The notes below the pieces were generated by a model. The model ran no database searches and had not been told where the DNA came from. It saw only the letters and a program-made list of their open reading frames with translations. The translations under genes were made by a program, and so were the position numbers. A stretch of DNA of 64,000 nucleotides from Vibrio rhizosphaerae (GTDB taxonomy: Bacteria > Pseudomonadota > Gammaproteobacteria > Enterobacterales > Vibrionaceae). Where the stretch lies: positions 682,001 through 746,000 of the forward strand of contig NZ_AP024903.1 of assembly GCF_024347095.1 (NCBI RefSeq), given 5' to 3'. Positions 9,115 through 20,384 of the stretch are shown here, in pieces (positions within the stretch are counted from its first letter, which is position 1; the number at the start of each line of letters is the position of its first letter).

Positions 9115-9143
9115 ACTATCCCCTATTTACCTAGAAATGTCAA
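9115..9143 (-). promoter_or_regulatory. rpsT promoter
   Basis: On the minus strand TTGACA (9138-9143) and GATAGT (9115-9120) are 17 bp apart, followed by a GC-rich discriminator (TCCCGCCC), which is typical of growth-rate- and ppGpp-controlled ribosomal promoters. In the rest of the 449-nt gap (9068-9516) I see no gene and no clear murJ promoter. Confidence 0.7.
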
Positions 9144-9516
9144 TTCATTTGTGCAAAAACACAACGAACCAAAACATTTTTGGTATCGTTGGACATTCGC
9201 GGTTAAGATGGCGGGGATTCTAACAGCATTCTTTTTTGAATGCTAATACTTAATCTGCTCTTTCAACGGTCATCTTTTTTGTGTTTATTATGTCTTCTCA
9301 TGAGCGTGATGCCAGACCACTCGGTTTGAATCGCTGGGGCTATTATTGACACAACTATGATTTGAAAAGCAGAGGATTCTGCGTTAAAAAACTGCACACA
9401 GGCTGCAAGTATTTTCAGCATGCCGATACAGCCAGCGTGATGCTTTTCATCCTGCTATATCAGTAAAGTCACCGGGATTCTCTCGGATGCGATTTGACAT
9501 ATAAATAGAGGTTACG

Positions 9517-11076
9517 GTGAGTCAACGTCTTCTCAGGTCTGGTCTGATAGTCAGTACCATGACACTGCTATCGCGCGTTTTAGGATTATTTCGAGATATT
9601 GTTGTGGCAAATCTTATGGGGGCCGGGGCGAGTGCTGATGTGTTCTTCTTTGCCAATAAAATTCCCAACTTTTTACGCCGCCTATTTGCCGAAGGTGCTT
9701 TTTCACAGGCATTTGTCCCGGTACTGACCGAATATCACGCTCAGGGGGATATGGACAAAACGCGTTTGTTGATTGCTCGGGCTTCCGGGACATTGGGGGT
9801 TCTCGTTTCGATCGTCACCTTATTCGGAATTCTCGGTTCTAGTGTTGTGACGGCTATTTTCGGTGCAGGCTGGTTTCTTGACTGGTTACATGGCGGGCCA
9901 GCGGCAGCAAAGTTTGAGCTGGCCAGTTTGCTGCTCAAAATTACATTTCCTTATTTATGGTTTATCACGTTTGTTGCCCTCTCTGGCGCGATTTTAAACA
10001 CGTTGGGTAAGTTTGCGGTTTCTTCATTTACTCCCGTTTTTCTGAATGTGATGATTATTGGTTCTGCACTCTTGATTGCGCCTCGGCTGGCACAGCCAGA
10101 GATTGGTTTAGCTTTAGGCGTGTTTCTCGGCGGGCTGGTCCAGTTCTTGTTTCAGTTGCCTTTTTTAATCAAAGCCGGGGTATTCGTCTGGCCGAAATGG
10201 GGTTGGAATGATCCCGGAGTTCGTAAAATCAGAACGTTGATGCTCCCTGCATTATTTGGTGTTTCGGTGAGCCAAATCAACTTACTGTTCGATACCTTTA
10301 TTGCCAGTTTTTTGCAAACCGGATCGATTAGCTGGCTTTACTATTCGGATCGGCTGTTGGAGTTCCCGCTTGGATTATTTGGTATCGCGATTGCCACCGT
10401 GATTTTGCCGGCCCTATCAAGAAAACATGTCGATGCTGAACCGATCGGATTTGCCCATACGATGGATTGGGGGGTGCGGATGGTTTGTTTGCTGGGCATT
10501 CCGGCAACGCTCGGCTTGATCGTCTTAGCCCAACCGATGATTATGGTCTTGTTTATGCGTGGTGAATTTACTTTAGTCGATGTGCAGCAGGCGGCGCTTT
10601 CGTTACAGGCATACGCTTCAGGTTTACTGTGCTTCATGCTGATTAAAGTCTTAGCTCCGGGATACTATTCTCGTCAGGATACCCGAACACCGGTCAAATA
10701 TGGGATTGTTGCGATGATCACCAATATGTTGTTTAACGCGGTGTTTGCTTGGTTTTTCGGTTATGTTGGTTTGGCAATGGCGACGGCCTTGTCCGCATTT
10801 ATCAATATGGCTTTATTATATAGAGGGCTACATTTAGCCGCCGTATATCGGATGCAGCGGTCGACCATGCTATTTATTGGCCGGATTTTCACTGCCAGTA
10901 TTATGATGAGTATCTGCCTTGCTTTCGGGGCGGATCATCTGGCGACTTGGGCTGATTGGGGCACGTTAAAACGAGGACTCATGTTGGCCGGGTTGATCGT
11001 GGCTGGTGCCTGTGTTTATGGGGGAGTCAGCTTAATCAGCGGAATTCGCTTGAAAGATATCCGAGTGACACAATAG
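9517..11076 (+). CDS. murJ: Lipid II flippase MurJ
   Basis: Moves lipid II across the inner membrane for peptidoglycan synthesis. At 519 aa with about 14 predicted spans it has the full family length. The N-terminal block LLSRVLGLFRDIVVANLMGAG and the RRLFAEGAFSQAFVPVL segment with its basic pair are the diagnostic parts. The start is GTG at 9517, after GAGGTTACG. It reads towards ribF, 179 nt on; in E. coli rpsT-ribF-ileS are neighbours and murJ lies elsewhere, so this linkage is the Vibrio-type order. Confidence 0.96.
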   Translation: MSQRLLRSGLIVSTMTLLSRVLGLFRDIVVANLMGAGASADVFFFANKIPNFLRRLFAEGAFSQAFVPVLTEYHAQGDMDKTRLLIARASGTLGVLVSIVTLFGILGSSVVTAIFGAGWFLDWLHGGPAAAKFELASLLLKITFPYLWFITFVALSGAILNTLGKFAVSSFTPVFLNVMIIGSALLIAPRLAQPEIGLALGVFLGGLVQFLFQLPFLIKAGVFVWPKWGWNDPGVRKIRTLMLPALFGVSVSQINLLFDTFIASFLQTGSISWLYYSDRLLEFPLGLFGIAIATVILPALSRKHVDAEPIGFAHTMDWGVRMVCLLGIPATLGLIVLAQPMIMVLFMRGEFTLVDVQQAALSLQAYASGLLCFMLIKVLAPGYYSRQDTRTPVKYGIVAMITNMLFNAVFAWFFGYVGLAMATALSAFINMALLYRGLHLAAVYRMQRSTMLFIGRIFTASIMMSICLAFGADHLATWADWGTLKRGLMLAGLIVAGACVYGGVSLISGIRLKDIRVTQ

Positions 11077-11255
11077 GTTGTGGCATGCTGTTTTCATACC
11101 AGAGAACGTTGGCCTTCCAAGGGGACGATTTCCTGAGCAAAGCAGGATGCCGAATACATTTGTTGGCTTGATTGACTTTCTTCTCCTGAGCTGAGGTTAT
11201 ATAATCCGTCGGTTTCATCACCAGAGAATTGAATCATAGGTTTTAAACGTCCGAT

Positions 11256-12191
11256 ATGGAATTAATCCGAGGTATTCATAATATACGCACTCAGCACCAT
11301 GGTTGTGTGTTGACGATCGGCAATTTTGATGGTGTCCATCTCGGACATCAACAGGTACTACGATTGGTGTCGGAACAAGCCCGGAGATTGGGAGTTCCAT
11401 CGATGGTGATGACTTTCGAACCACAGCCGATGGAACTATTTAATCCAGATTATGCACCGGCTCGGTTAACGCGTCTGCGCGATAAATTTGTTCAGTTGAG
11501 CCGACTCGACATAGATCGCTTGCTTTGTGTTAACTTTGATCATCAATTTGCCCAATTAGATGCAGAAACCTTCATTCATGACTTGTTGGTCAATCACTTG
11601 GGTGTTAAGTTTCTTGTCATTGGCGATGATTTCTGTTTTGGTCGGCAACGGCGTGGTAATTTTGCGATGTTGCAACAAGCCGGTAAGAAATTCGGGTTTG
11701 AGGTGGTCAGTACACAAAGTTTTTGTGTTGATCGCCTGCGAGTCAGCAGTACTGCGATTCGTGAAGCACTGGCACGAGATGAACTTGCCGCTGCCAAAGA
11801 GATGCTTGGGCGTCATTACAGTATCAGTGGCCGGGTGTCTCATGGCAGAAAATTAGGGCGAACCATTGGTTTCCCAACGGCAAACATTCCACTAAAGCGG
11901 TGTGTTTCTCCGGTTTCCGGGGTGTACGCCGTCCGGGTCTGTGGTCTGACGGACACACCAATCGATGGCGTTGCCAATATTGGCAACCGACCGACAGTGA
12001 ATGGTGTTCGTCAGCAACTGGAAGTGCATTTATTTGACTTTCAAGGCAATATTTACGGTAAACAGTTAGAAGTCGCACTTTTACATAAACTTCGAGGGGA
12101 GCATAAATTTGATTCCTTTGAAGCACTGAAACAACAAATCGAATTGGATGCTGAAGCGGCAAGGGTGTGGTTGCTTCAGTATGAGGGTTAG
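11256..12191 (+). CDS. ribF: Bifunctional riboflavin kinase/FAD synthetase RibF
   Basis: Phosphorylates riboflavin to FMN and adenylates FMN to FAD; cytoplasmic. At 311 aa it has both domains: an N-terminal nucleotidyltransferase with TIGNFDGVHLGHQQ (about 21-34) and SSTAIREAL, and a C-terminal riboflavin kinase with GRKLGRTIGFPTANI and GVANIGNRPTV. A TATAAT at 11200-11205 upstream has no good -35, so a promoter here is only possible. It is followed after 61 nt by ileS, as in most gammaproteobacteria. Confidence 0.97.
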   Translation: MELIRGIHNIRTQHHGCVLTIGNFDGVHLGHQQVLRLVSEQARRLGVPSMVMTFEPQPMELFNPDYAPARLTRLRDKFVQLSRLDIDRLLCVNFDHQFAQLDAETFIHDLLVNHLGVKFLVIGDDFCFGRQRRGNFAMLQQAGKKFGFEVVSTQSFCVDRLRVSSTAIREALARDELAAAKEMLGRHYSISGRVSHGRKLGRTIGFPTANIPLKRCVSPVSGVYAVRVCGLTDTPIDGVANIGNRPTVNGVRQQLEVHLFDFQGNIYGKQLEVALLHKLRGEHKFDSFEALKQQIELDAEAARVWLLQYEG

Positions 12192-12252
12192 CCGTAATTG
12201 ATTCGGCTGACATAATGTCTAACTTCGCCCAGTATAACGGAATTAAGAATCG

Positions 12253-15114
12253 ATGAGTGAATATAAAGATACCCTGAATTTACCTGAGACAGGGTTTCCA
12301 ATGCGTGGCAACCTGGCGCAACGCGAGCCGGATATGCTGAAACGTTGGTATCAAGAGGACCTTTACGGCGCTATCCGTAAAGCTAAAAAAGGCAAAAAAT
12401 CTTTCGTATTACATGATGGCCCTCCTTACGCCAACGGTGATATTCATATTGGTCACGCTCTGAATAAGATTCTTAAAGACATTATTATCAAATCCAAAAC
12501 ACTTTCAGGTTTTGACTCCCCCTATATTCCGGGGTGGGACTGTCACGGATTACCCATTGAGTTGATGGTTGAAAAGAAATTCGGTAAACCGGGACAGAAA
12601 TTAACGGCAGCTGAGTTTCGTGCAAAATGTCGTGAGTATGCTGCCGGCCAAGTCGAAGGACAAAAAGAGAGCTTTAAACGTCTGGGTATTCTTGGTGAAT
12701 GGGATAAACCTTATCTCACAATGGATTTTGCCACTGAAGCGAATATTATCCGTGCATTAGGCAAAATTGCTGATAACGGACACTTGCTCAAAGGCTTTAA
12801 ACCGGTTCACTGGTGTACCGATTGTGGTAGTGCGCTGGCTGAAGCGGAAGTCGAATATAAAGATAAAAAATCACCATCGATTGATGTTCGCTTCAAAGCA
12901 GTTGATGTCCCTGCGTTGTTATCTAAATTCACTTTAAATCAAGGACATGAAGGTGATGGTGACGTCTCTATCGTGATCTGGACAACCACGCCGTGGACCT
13001 TACCGGCCAACCGTGCCGTCTGTTTACGCGATGATCTGGAATATGTGTTAATTCAGCTTGAAGCCGATGAAGCGACAGGGCGTCAGGCCGAACGGATTAT
13101 TGTTGCGGCAGAATTGGCCAAAGATGTGATGGATCGTGCCGGAATTGAGCATTTCCATAATCTTGGATTTGCCACCGGGGCTGATTTAGAGCTAACCCGT
13201 TATCATCATCCTTTCTATGATTTCACTATCCCGGCTGTGCTGGGGGATCACGTCACAACTGATTCAGGAACCGGGGTTGTCCATACCGCACCGGGGCATG
13301 GTCAGGAAGACTTTGTCGTTGGTCAGAAATATCAATTAGAAGTTGCCAATCCGGTCGGTTCAAACGGTGTTTATCTGCCGGATACCGAATTGTTTGCCGG
13401 TCAGCATGTCTTTAAAGCCAATGATTCAGTGATTGAAGTGCTGAAAGAGAAGGGCGCTTTATTACATCATCATGCCTATGAACATAGCTATCCGCATTGC
13501 TGGCGCCATAAAACACCGATTATTTTCCGTGCCACACCACAATGGTTTGTGTCAATGGATCAGGCAGGGTTGCGCAGCAAAGCGCTGGCAGCGATCAAAG
13601 ATATCAAATGGATGCCGGATTGGGGCGAAGGCCGTATCCAAAGTATGGTTGAAGGTCGTCCGGAATGGTGTATTTCCCGCCAAAGAACATGGGGTGTGCC
13701 GATTGCACTGTTTGTGCATAAAGAGACGTCTGAGTTGCATCCGAATTCTTCTGCGTTGATCGAGCAAGTTGCTCAACGCGTGGAACAAAAGGGCATTCAA
13801 GCTTGGTGGGATCTGGATATTACCGAATTGTTGGGTGATGAAGCTGAACAGTATGAAAAAGTATTGGATACGCTGGATGTTTGGTTTGATTCTGGTGTGA
13901 CCCATTATTCAGTGGTCGATAACCGGGAAGAGTTCCACGGTGCTGAGGCTGATATGTATCTGGAAGGCTCCGACCAACACCGTGGCTGGTTCCAGTCTTC
14001 ACTGATTTCATCGATTGCGATGAAAGATAAAGCACCATACCGGGAAGTTTTGACGCATGGTTTCACCGTGGATGGTCAAGGCCGTAAAATGTCTAAGTCG
14101 ATCGGTAATACCATCGCGCCGAAAGATGTTGTCAATAAATTGGGTGCCGATATTCTGCGTTTGTGGGTTGCTTCTACGGATTACACTGGTGAAGTTGCTG
14201 TTTCAGATGAGATTCTGAAACGTTCTGCAGATGCGTACCGTCGAATTCGTAATACCTCGCGCTTCTTCCTGGCCAACCTGAATGGTTTTAATCCGGCAAC
14301 AGACATTGTCCCGATGGAAGAGATGGTTGCCTTGGATCGTTGGGCTGTTGCTCGTGCGCTCGCAACGCAGAAAGAAATCATCAAAGCTTATGATGGGTAT
14401 AACACGCACGCAGTTGTACAGCGCTTAATGCATTTCTGCTCAATTGAAATGGGATCGTTTTATCTCGATGTGATTAAAGATCGTCAATATACAGCGAAGT
14501 GCGGCGGCCACGCCCAAAGAAGTTGTCAAACGGCGCTGTTCTATATCGTTGAAGCCTTGGTTCGCTGGATGGCTCCGATTATGTCATTCACTGCTGATGA
14601 AATCTGGCGTGAAATGCCAGAGTTACAAGCAAACGGTGCAACACGTCATCCGTTTGTCTTTGCTGAAGAGTGGTATGACGGCCTGTTCGATTTGCAAGAT
14701 GGTGAGCCTTTAGATAATGCATTCTGGAACAGTGTTCAGGACGTGCGAGGCGTCGTGAATAAACTGCTGGAAACCGCGCGTAGTGAGAAAATCATTGGTG
14801 GTTCGTTGCAAGCTGAAGTGACGCTGTATGTTGATGGTGAACTGGCTGATCAGCTGAACCGGCTTGAAGATGAACTGCGTTTTGTTTTATTGACCTCAAA
14901 AGCGATTGTTCAACCGGTTTCCCAGAAGACGGAACAGGCGCAAAGCACTGAGATTGAGGGGCTGTTTGTGAAGGTTGCAGCGACAGAAGCGGCGAAGTGT
15001 GAACGTTGCTGGCACCATACGGATGATGTCGGTACCATTGCCGGACATGAACATATTTGCGGTCGCTGTGTCTCGAATGTCGAAGGTGCTGGCGAAGTGC
15101 GTAAATTTGCTTAA
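12253..15114 (+). CDS. ileS: Isoleucyl-tRNA synthetase IleS
   Basis: Charges tRNA-Ile with isoleucine and edits misactivated valine. The 953-aa protein has the class I motifs: the HIGH motif as HIGH within [11 protein letters not shown] near residue 70, and KMSKS within [10 protein letters not shown] near residue 615. Between them lies the CP1 editing domain with [13 protein letters not shown]. The C-terminal zinc-binding region has CERCWHH and CGRCV, the bacterial type 1 form that is sensitive to mupirocin. lspA follows after 22 nt, in the conserved ribF-ileS-lspA-fkpB-ispH operon. Confidence 0.98.
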   Translation: MSEYKDTLNLPETGFPMRGNLAQREPDMLKRWYQEDLYGAIRKAKKGKKSFVLHDGPPYANGDIHIGHALNKILKDIIIKSKTLSGFDSPYIPGWDCHGLPIELMVEKKFGKPGQKLTAAEFRAKCREYAAGQVEGQKESFKRLGILGEWDKPYLTMDFATEANIIRALGKIADNGHLLKGFKPVHWCTDCGSALAEAEVEYKDKKSPSIDVRFKAVDVPALLSKFTLNQGHEGDGDVSIVIWTTTPWTLPANRAVCLRDDLEYVLIQLEADEATGRQAERIIVAAELAKDVMDRAGIEHFHNLGFATGADLELTRYHHPFYDFTIPAVLGDHVTTDSGTGVVHTAPGHGQEDFVVGQKYQLEVANPVGSNGVYLPDTELFAGQHVFKANDSVIEVLKEKGALLHHHAYEHSYPHCWRHKTPIIFRATPQWFVSMDQAGLRSKALAAIKDIKWMPDWGEGRIQSMVEGRPEWCISRQRTWGVPIALFVHKETSELHPNSSALIEQVAQRVEQKGIQAWWDLDITELLGDEAEQYEKVLDTLDVWFDSGVTHYSVVDNREEFHGAEADMYLEGSDQHRGWFQSSLISSIAMKDKAPYREVLTHGFTVDGQGRKMSKSIGNTIAPKDVVNKLGADILRLWVASTDYTGEVAVSDEILKRSADAYRRIRNTSRFFLANLNGFNPATDIVPMEEMVALDRWAVARALATQKEIIKAYDGYNTHAVVQRLMHFCSIEMGSFYLDVIKDRQYTAKCGGHAQRSCQTALFYIVEALVRWMAPIMSFTADEIWREMPELQANGATRHPFVFAEEWYDGLFDLQDGEPLDNAFWNSVQDVRGVVNKLLETARSEKIIGGSLQAEVTLYVDGELADQLNRLEDELRFVLLTSKAIVQPVSQKTEQAQSTEIEGLFVKVAATEAAKCERCWHHTDDVGTIAGHEHICGRCVSNVEGAGEVRKFA

Positions 15115-15136
15115 TCAGTAGACTGACGGAATCAAT

Positions 15137-15637
15137 ATGACAGAGCTGACAATGAAGCGTTCGGGAATCCGCTGGTTATGGCTGGCGGTTGTGGTTTTCG
15201 CGCTCGATATCCTGATCAAACTGGTCGTCATGAATCATATGGATTACGGATGGCAACACCGCATTGAGGTGCTGCCGTTCTTTAATCTGTTATATGTTCA
15301 TAATTACGGTGCTGCGTTTAGTTTTCTCAGTGAACAGACAGGATGGCAGCGCTGGTTATTCACCGGTATTGCCCTGTTCGTGGTTCTGTTACTGATGTTC
15401 TGGATGCGTCGGCAACCCGCCTCCGAACGGTGGACAAACAGCGCCTACGCGATGATTATTGGCGGCGCTGTGGGCAATGTGTTTGATCGTATCGTGCATG
15501 GCTTTGTGGTCGATTACCTCGATTTCTATTGGGGAGGTCATCATTGGCCGGCCTTCAATCTGGCTGATAGCGCGATCTGCATCGGTGCCGTCATGCTGAT
15601 TTTTGATGGTTTCCGTCGTAAGGATGAGCCGAAATAG
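15137..15637 (+). CDS. lspA: Lipoprotein signal peptidase LspA
   Basis: Inner-membrane aspartic protease that removes the signal peptide from diacylglyceryl-prolipoproteins, the step after Lgt. The protein is 166 aa with four membrane spans. The two catalytic aspartates are in the conserved blocks [18 protein letters not shown] and FNLADSAI. The spacing to ileS (22 nt) indicates co-transcription, and a hairpin just downstream may reduce read-through into fkpB. Confidence 0.97.
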   Translation: MTELTMKRSGIRWLWLAVVVFALDILIKLVVMNHMDYGWQHRIEVLPFFNLLYVHNYGAAFSFLSEQTGWQRWLFTGIALFVVLLLMFWMRRQPASERWTNSAYAMIIGGAVGNVFDRIVHGFVVDYLDFYWGGHHWPAFNLADSAICIGAVMLIFDGFRRKDEPK

Positions 15638-15665
15638 TTTATCCGGATTCATGAATGAATCACCC

Positions 15666-15698
15666 TAAGCGCTGTCTGCTCAACCGGATAGCGCTTTT
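15666..15698 (+). terminator. Partial terminator between lspA and fkpB
   Basis: AAGCGCT and AGCGCTT pair across an apical region of about 16 nt and are followed by TTTTT. It lies inside an operon, so it probably lowers expression of fkpB-ispH rather than stopping it. Confidence 0.6.
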
Positions 15699-15726
15699 TG
15701 CATCAAGCCCGGGGAAAGTAAGTCAC

Positions 15727-16185
15727 ATGGCAAATACAAGCGAACAACAATTGATACAAACAGGCACTGCGGTCACTTTTCATTTTACGATCAAATTGAA
15801 AGATGGTTCTGTCGCAGACAGTACCCACCAGATGGGAAAACCTGCGAAGTTAGTGATCGGGGATGGCAGCTTAAGCGATAATTTTGAGCAATGTTTGCTC
15901 GGGTTACAGGCCGGCGATCAACGCACGATTGAGCTCAAAGCAGCAGATGCATTCGGTTTACCTAATCCGGATAATATCCACCATATGGATCGGACCCGAT
16001 TTGCCGGAGATACTGAGCTTGAAGTCGGAGTGATTATGGCGTTTAGTGGCCCGGACGGGATGGAGATTCCCGGTATTGTCACCGCGATCGAAGGCGAGTC
16101 GGTGACCGTTGATTTTAATCATCCGCTGGCCGGTCAGGATGTGACGTTCGATATTGAAATTTTGGCCGTTGAATCGGCTGAATAG
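15727..16185 (+). CDS. fkpB: FKBP-type peptidyl-prolyl isomerase FkpB (SlpA)
   Basis: Catalyses cis-trans isomerisation of proline bonds. The 152-aa protein is an SlyD-like FKBP: an FKBP domain interrupted by an IF (insert-in-flap) chaperone domain, and without SlyD's histidine-rich metal tail. Visible blocks are FTIKLKDGSVADST near the start, LGLQAGDQRTIEL and FNHPLAGQDVTFDIEI, the characteristic NHPLAG. I chose ATG at 15727 (GGGGAAAG upstream) rather than an in-frame ATG at 15655, which would add 24 residues over the hairpin. ispH follows after 29 nt. Confidence 0.93.
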   Translation: MANTSEQQLIQTGTAVTFHFTIKLKDGSVADSTHQMGKPAKLVIGDGSLSDNFEQCLLGLQAGDQRTIELKAADAFGLPNPDNIHHMDRTRFAGDTELEVGVIMAFSGPDGMEIPGIVTAIEGESVTVDFNHPLAGQDVTFDIEILAVESAE

Positions 16186-16214
16186 CGACATATGTCGTGA
16201 GTTGAGTAAAAAAC

Positions 16215-17177
16215 ATGAGCAATGAGATGAAAATATTACTAGCAAATCCTCGGGGCTTTTGTGCCGGTGTGGACCGGGCCATCAGTATTGTCGAGCGAGC
16301 TTTGGAAATGTATCAGCCACCGATCTATGTTCGTCATGAAGTGGTTCATAACCGGTTTGTTGTTGAAGATTTGAAGCAGCGCGGTGCTATTTTCGTTGAA
16401 GAGCTGAGTGAAGTCCCGGACAACAATATTGTGATCTTTTCTGCGCATGGTGTTTCTCAGGCGGTCAGAAATGAAGCTAAATCCAGAGCGTTGACCGTTT
16501 TTGATGCGACTTGCCCACTGGTGACCAAAGTGCATATGGAAGTTGCCCGGGCCAGTCGAAAACACATGGAAGTCGTTTTAATTGGTCATGCCGGTCATCC
16601 TGAAGTCGAAGGAACGATGGGGCAATATGCCAGCCAGACCGGAGGGATGTATCTGGTTGAAAAACCGGAAGATGTGGCTAATCTGAAAGCAATCGTCAAG
16701 CATCCCGGACAGCTCCACTATGTTAGCCAGACAACGCTTTCGGTCGATGAAACGGCGGATGTGATTGACGAACTCCGACGCGTGTTTCCCGATATCCAAG
16801 GGCCTCGTAAAGATGACATCTGTTATGCGACGCAAAACCGGCAGGATGCGGTGCGGATTCTTGCTCAGCAAGTGGATGTCATGATCGTGGTTGGTTCAAA
16901 GAATTCATCGAATTCAACGCGGTTGAAAGAGTTAGCCGAAAAACTGGGCACGGCTGCATTTCTTACCGATACGCCGGAAGATATTCATCCGGAGTGGTTA
17001 TCCGGTGTTCAGGTTGTCGGCGTGACGGCGGGCGCTTCGGCACCGGAAGCGCTGGTCAATCAAATTCTGGATCGCATTAAAGAATTGGGGGCTGTCTCAG
17101 TAGAAGAAGTCTTGGGACGCGAAGAAAATATGTTTTTTGAAGTGCCGAAAGAGTTACAAATTAAGCTGGTAGACTGA
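16215..17177 (+). CDS. ispH: 4-hydroxy-3-methylbut-2-enyl diphosphate reductase IspH
   Basis: Last enzyme of the MEP pathway, making IPP and DMAPP from HMBPP with a 4Fe-4S cluster. The 320-aa protein has the three cluster cysteines in the expected contexts: [24 protein letters not shown] and [12 protein letters not shown]. The [14 protein letters not shown] block appears as [13 protein letters not shown]. The start could also be ATG at 16227, four codons in. The strong terminator at 17207-17230 closes the operon. Confidence 0.97.
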   Translation: MSNEMKILLANPRGFCAGVDRAISIVERALEMYQPPIYVRHEVVHNRFVVEDLKQRGAIFVEELSEVPDNNIVIFSAHGVSQAVRNEAKSRALTVFDATCPLVTKVHMEVARASRKHMEVVLIGHAGHPEVEGTMGQYASQTGGMYLVEKPEDVANLKAIVKHPGQLHYVSQTTLSVDETADVIDELRRVFPDIQGPRKDDICYATQNRQDAVRILAQQVDVMIVVGSKNSSNSTRLKELAEKLGTAAFLTDTPEDIHPEWLSGVQVVGVTAGASAPEALVNQILDRIKELGAVSVEEVLGREENMFFEVPKELQIKLVD

Positions 17178-17206
17178 CCATTAGTTTGTTTCCGATGATG
17201 ATATCA

Positions 17207-17230
17207 GGGCTCCCGAAGGGAGCCCTTTTT
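17207..17230 (+). terminator. Terminator of the ribF-ispH operon
   Basis: GGGCTCCC-GAA-GGGAGCCC followed by TTTTT; a strong intrinsic terminator 29 nt after ispH. Confidence 0.92.
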
Positions 17231-17259
17231 ACATGAAAAATGATATAGACTATATGTGA

Positions 17260-18747
17260 CTAAGCTGTTTTGGTCTGCTCTTTCGCGGCTTTTTTCACCT
17301 CGGAAAGGGCGACGTTATCATGGCCTTTTGCAACTTTGAGCACGTAGGCCAGCATCGCAATAGAAGCTAAGAAGCCAAGGATCGTTGAAATTTGCATTGG
17401 TAAACCAAACCCAAGTGTACTGCTGTTCAGAATAAAGCTGACACAGACTGTGGTCATGAACAGGGCCGGGATCGTGGTGATCCAATGGAATTTCTGATGG
17501 CGTACGAGATAAGCTGAAGCCGTCCAAAGCATGACTACTGCGGTTGTCTGATTCGCAAAACCAAAGTAGCGCCAGATAATACCGAAATCCACCTGAGTCA
17601 GAATTCCACCGACAACAAAGAGTGGCATTGCCATGAGTAACCGGCTGCGTAAGTTTTTTTGCTCGACATTAAAATACTCGGCCAGAATCAGACGGCTGGA
17701 ACGAAAAGCGGTATCACCGGAAGTGATTGGCAGAATGACTACACCAAGGAAGGCCAGAATACCACCGAATACGCCCAGTAATCCGAATGAAGCGCTATAG
17801 ACCACATTTCCCGGGCCACCCTGAGCGACGGCTTCGGACAGGCCGTCCAGCGAACCAAAGTAAGACAAGGCAATCGTACACCAGATTAAAGCAATCACGC
17901 CCTCGCCGATCATGGCACCAAAGAAGACGAAACGCCCATTTCTTTCATTTTCCATACAACGCGCCATCAAAGGGGATTGTGTGGCATGAAAGCCCGAAAT
18001 CGCACCGCAAGCAATGGTGATGAAAAGTGCCGGCCACAATGGCATGTTATTCGGATTGAGGTTACTGAACAGATCCTGAATCTCAAAACCACCCATGATG
18101 GTATGTTTATCGGAGAGCATGAGCGCAGTGATCAGACCGACAGACATAAAAATCAGCAATGCTCCGAATAATGGATATAAACGTCCGATAATTTTATCGA
18201 CAGGAACGATCGTTGCCAAAATGTAGTAAGCAAAAATGACGATGACCATCAGACCGGTTCCCATCTGCAGCGAAAGCTGCTCATTCACCAAGTTGGTGAT
18301 CATTCCGGCAGGTGCAGAAACAAATACAACGCCAACGAGCAGCAAGAGAATAATCGCAAAGGCATTCATGAAATGTTTCGCGCCATTGCCAAGGTATTTG
18401 CCACTGATGTTCGGTACGGAGGCTCCCCCATTTCTGACGGAGAGCATACCAGAGAAATAATCATGTACAGCACCGGCAAAAATACAGCCGACGACAATCC
18501 ATAATAATGCCGCCGGACCGTATAGGGCTCCCATAATTGGTCCGAATATGGGGCCGACACCGGCGATGTTCAGTAATTGGACAAGATAGACTTTCGGCGT
18601 TGATATCGGGACATAGTCAACGCCATCTCTCTGACTGTAAGCGGGCGTCTGACGTTTCTCATTGATACCAAATATTTTTTCGACAAGTGTACCGTAAATA
18701 AAGTAACCGCCGATTAACGCGACGAGGGAGACGAAGAACCATAGCAT
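17260..18747 (-). CDS. cstA: CstA-family pyruvate/peptide transporter
   Basis: Inner-membrane symporter of the carbon-starvation family. E. coli members (CstA, BtsT) take up pyruvate and some peptides and are about 700 aa; this protein is the short Vibrio form, 495 aa, with many spans. Conserved blocks are INEKRQTPAYSQRDGVDYVP, GVGPIFGPIMGALYGP and GFHATQSPLMARCMENE. Start ATG at 18747 is preceded by GAAGGAAAATA. The upstream region has three copies of the BtsR operator motif, and btsSR lies 4 kb away, so pyruvate-dependent activation is likely. Confidence 0.93.
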   Translation of the reverse strand: MLWFFVSLVALIGGYFIYGTLVEKIFGINEKRQTPAYSQRDGVDYVPISTPKVYLVQLLNIAGVGPIFGPIMGALYGPAALLWIVVGCIFAGAVHDYFSGMLSVRNGGASVPNISGKYLGNGAKHFMNAFAIILLLLVGVVFVSAPAGMITNLVNEQLSLQMGTGLMVIVIFAYYILATIVPVDKIIGRLYPLFGALLIFMSVGLITALMLSDKHTIMGGFEIQDLFSNLNPNNMPLWPALFITIACGAISGFHATQSPLMARCMENERNGRFVFFGAMIGEGVIALIWCTIALSYFGSLDGLSEAVAQGGPGNVVYSASFGLLGVFGGILAFLGVVILPITSGDTAFRSSRLILAEYFNVEQKNLRSRLLMAMPLFVVGGILTQVDFGIIWRYFGFANQTTAVVMLWTASAYLVRHQKFHWITTIPALFMTTVCVSFILNSSTLGFGLPMQISTILGFLASIAMLAYVLKVAKGHDNVALSEVKKAAKEQTKTA

Positions 18748-18828
18748 ATTATTTTCCTTCTGTTGGCTGACAGAGATGTTCTATGAAAGACTAGTCCGAC
18801 CAGAAGTGTTATGCATGGGAAAGTCAGC

Positions 18829-18877
18829 TGAGTGGTTGTATGCCGAATTAAGTGGTCTTTTATCCGCCGCAAGTGGT
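18829..18877 (-). promoter_or_regulatory. Three BtsR-type operator repeats upstream of cstA
   Basis: On the minus strand the order towards cstA is ACCACTTG (18870-18877), 13 bp, ACCACTTA (18849-18856), 12 bp, ACCACTCA (18829-18836). Known: BtsR (YehT) of E. coli binds direct repeats of ACC(G/A)CT(C/T)A with a 13-bp spacer upstream of its transporter gene. Two of the three repeats fit exactly and one differs at the last base. The cluster is 82-130 nt upstream of the cstA start codon. Confidence 0.78.
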
Positions 18878-19022
18878 TTTGTTATCGATACCACAGGGGC
18901 GTCATAGCCTTGTTGAGTCAGGCGGATGTGCAGTGAAGGAAACGGCGCATCGTTGTTTGGTGTTTTGTCGCGAAAGCGTATATGGTTGGAGTTACACAAG
19001 TTAAAAACAAGGTATTGATGTC

Positions 19023-19379
19023 GTGATAAATTTTCGGACTTGGCTCGGTGGGATTGTGATTGCTGTGTTGCTATTGGGGTGCGCTGCGTCAGAACAATCG
19101 CTTGCTACACAAGGGGATTGGTATCAGATCGGTTATCGGGATGGCATTGCAGGGCACCAACAGCGATCCTATCAATCGCTGCATAAGCTGGGAGCCGTGC
19201 AGATAGCCAATTATGACGAAGGGTACAATGACGGGGTGACCCAGTATTGTAATCCTGACTTTGCCTATCAAATCGGGTTATCCGGTCAATATTACGACGG
19301 GGTTTGTGCCGGAACACCTGCGGGGAATCAGTTCCGTATGGAGTGGCAACGAGGTTGGGATCAATATACCAGTCACTAA
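19023..19379 (+). CDS. DUF2799 lipoprotein
   Basis: Small predicted lipoprotein (118 aa). The N-terminus has a hydrophobic stretch ending in the lipobox LLLGC, so Cys20 would be lipidated. The mature part has the DUF2799 pattern: a repeated GYRDGIAG / GYNDGVTQYC motif, paired glycines and aromatic residues. No function is known for the family. The start is GTG at 19023 with AAGG about 10 nt upstream. It is divergent from cstA and convergent with murQ. Confidence 0.85.
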   Translation: MINFRTWLGGIVIAVLLLGCAASEQSLATQGDWYQIGYRDGIAGHQQRSYQSLHKLGAVQIANYDEGYNDGVTQYCNPDFAYQIGLSGQYYDGVCAGTPAGNQFRMEWQRGWDQYTSH

Positions 19380-19443
19380 GTGATGGCCTATGGTATCCAC
19401 TTCCCCGCGGCATAGTATTGCAATGGCTAAACATACGAAGTCT

Positions 19444-20370
<927 letters not shown>

Positions 20371-20384
20371 TTACTCTTGTGATT

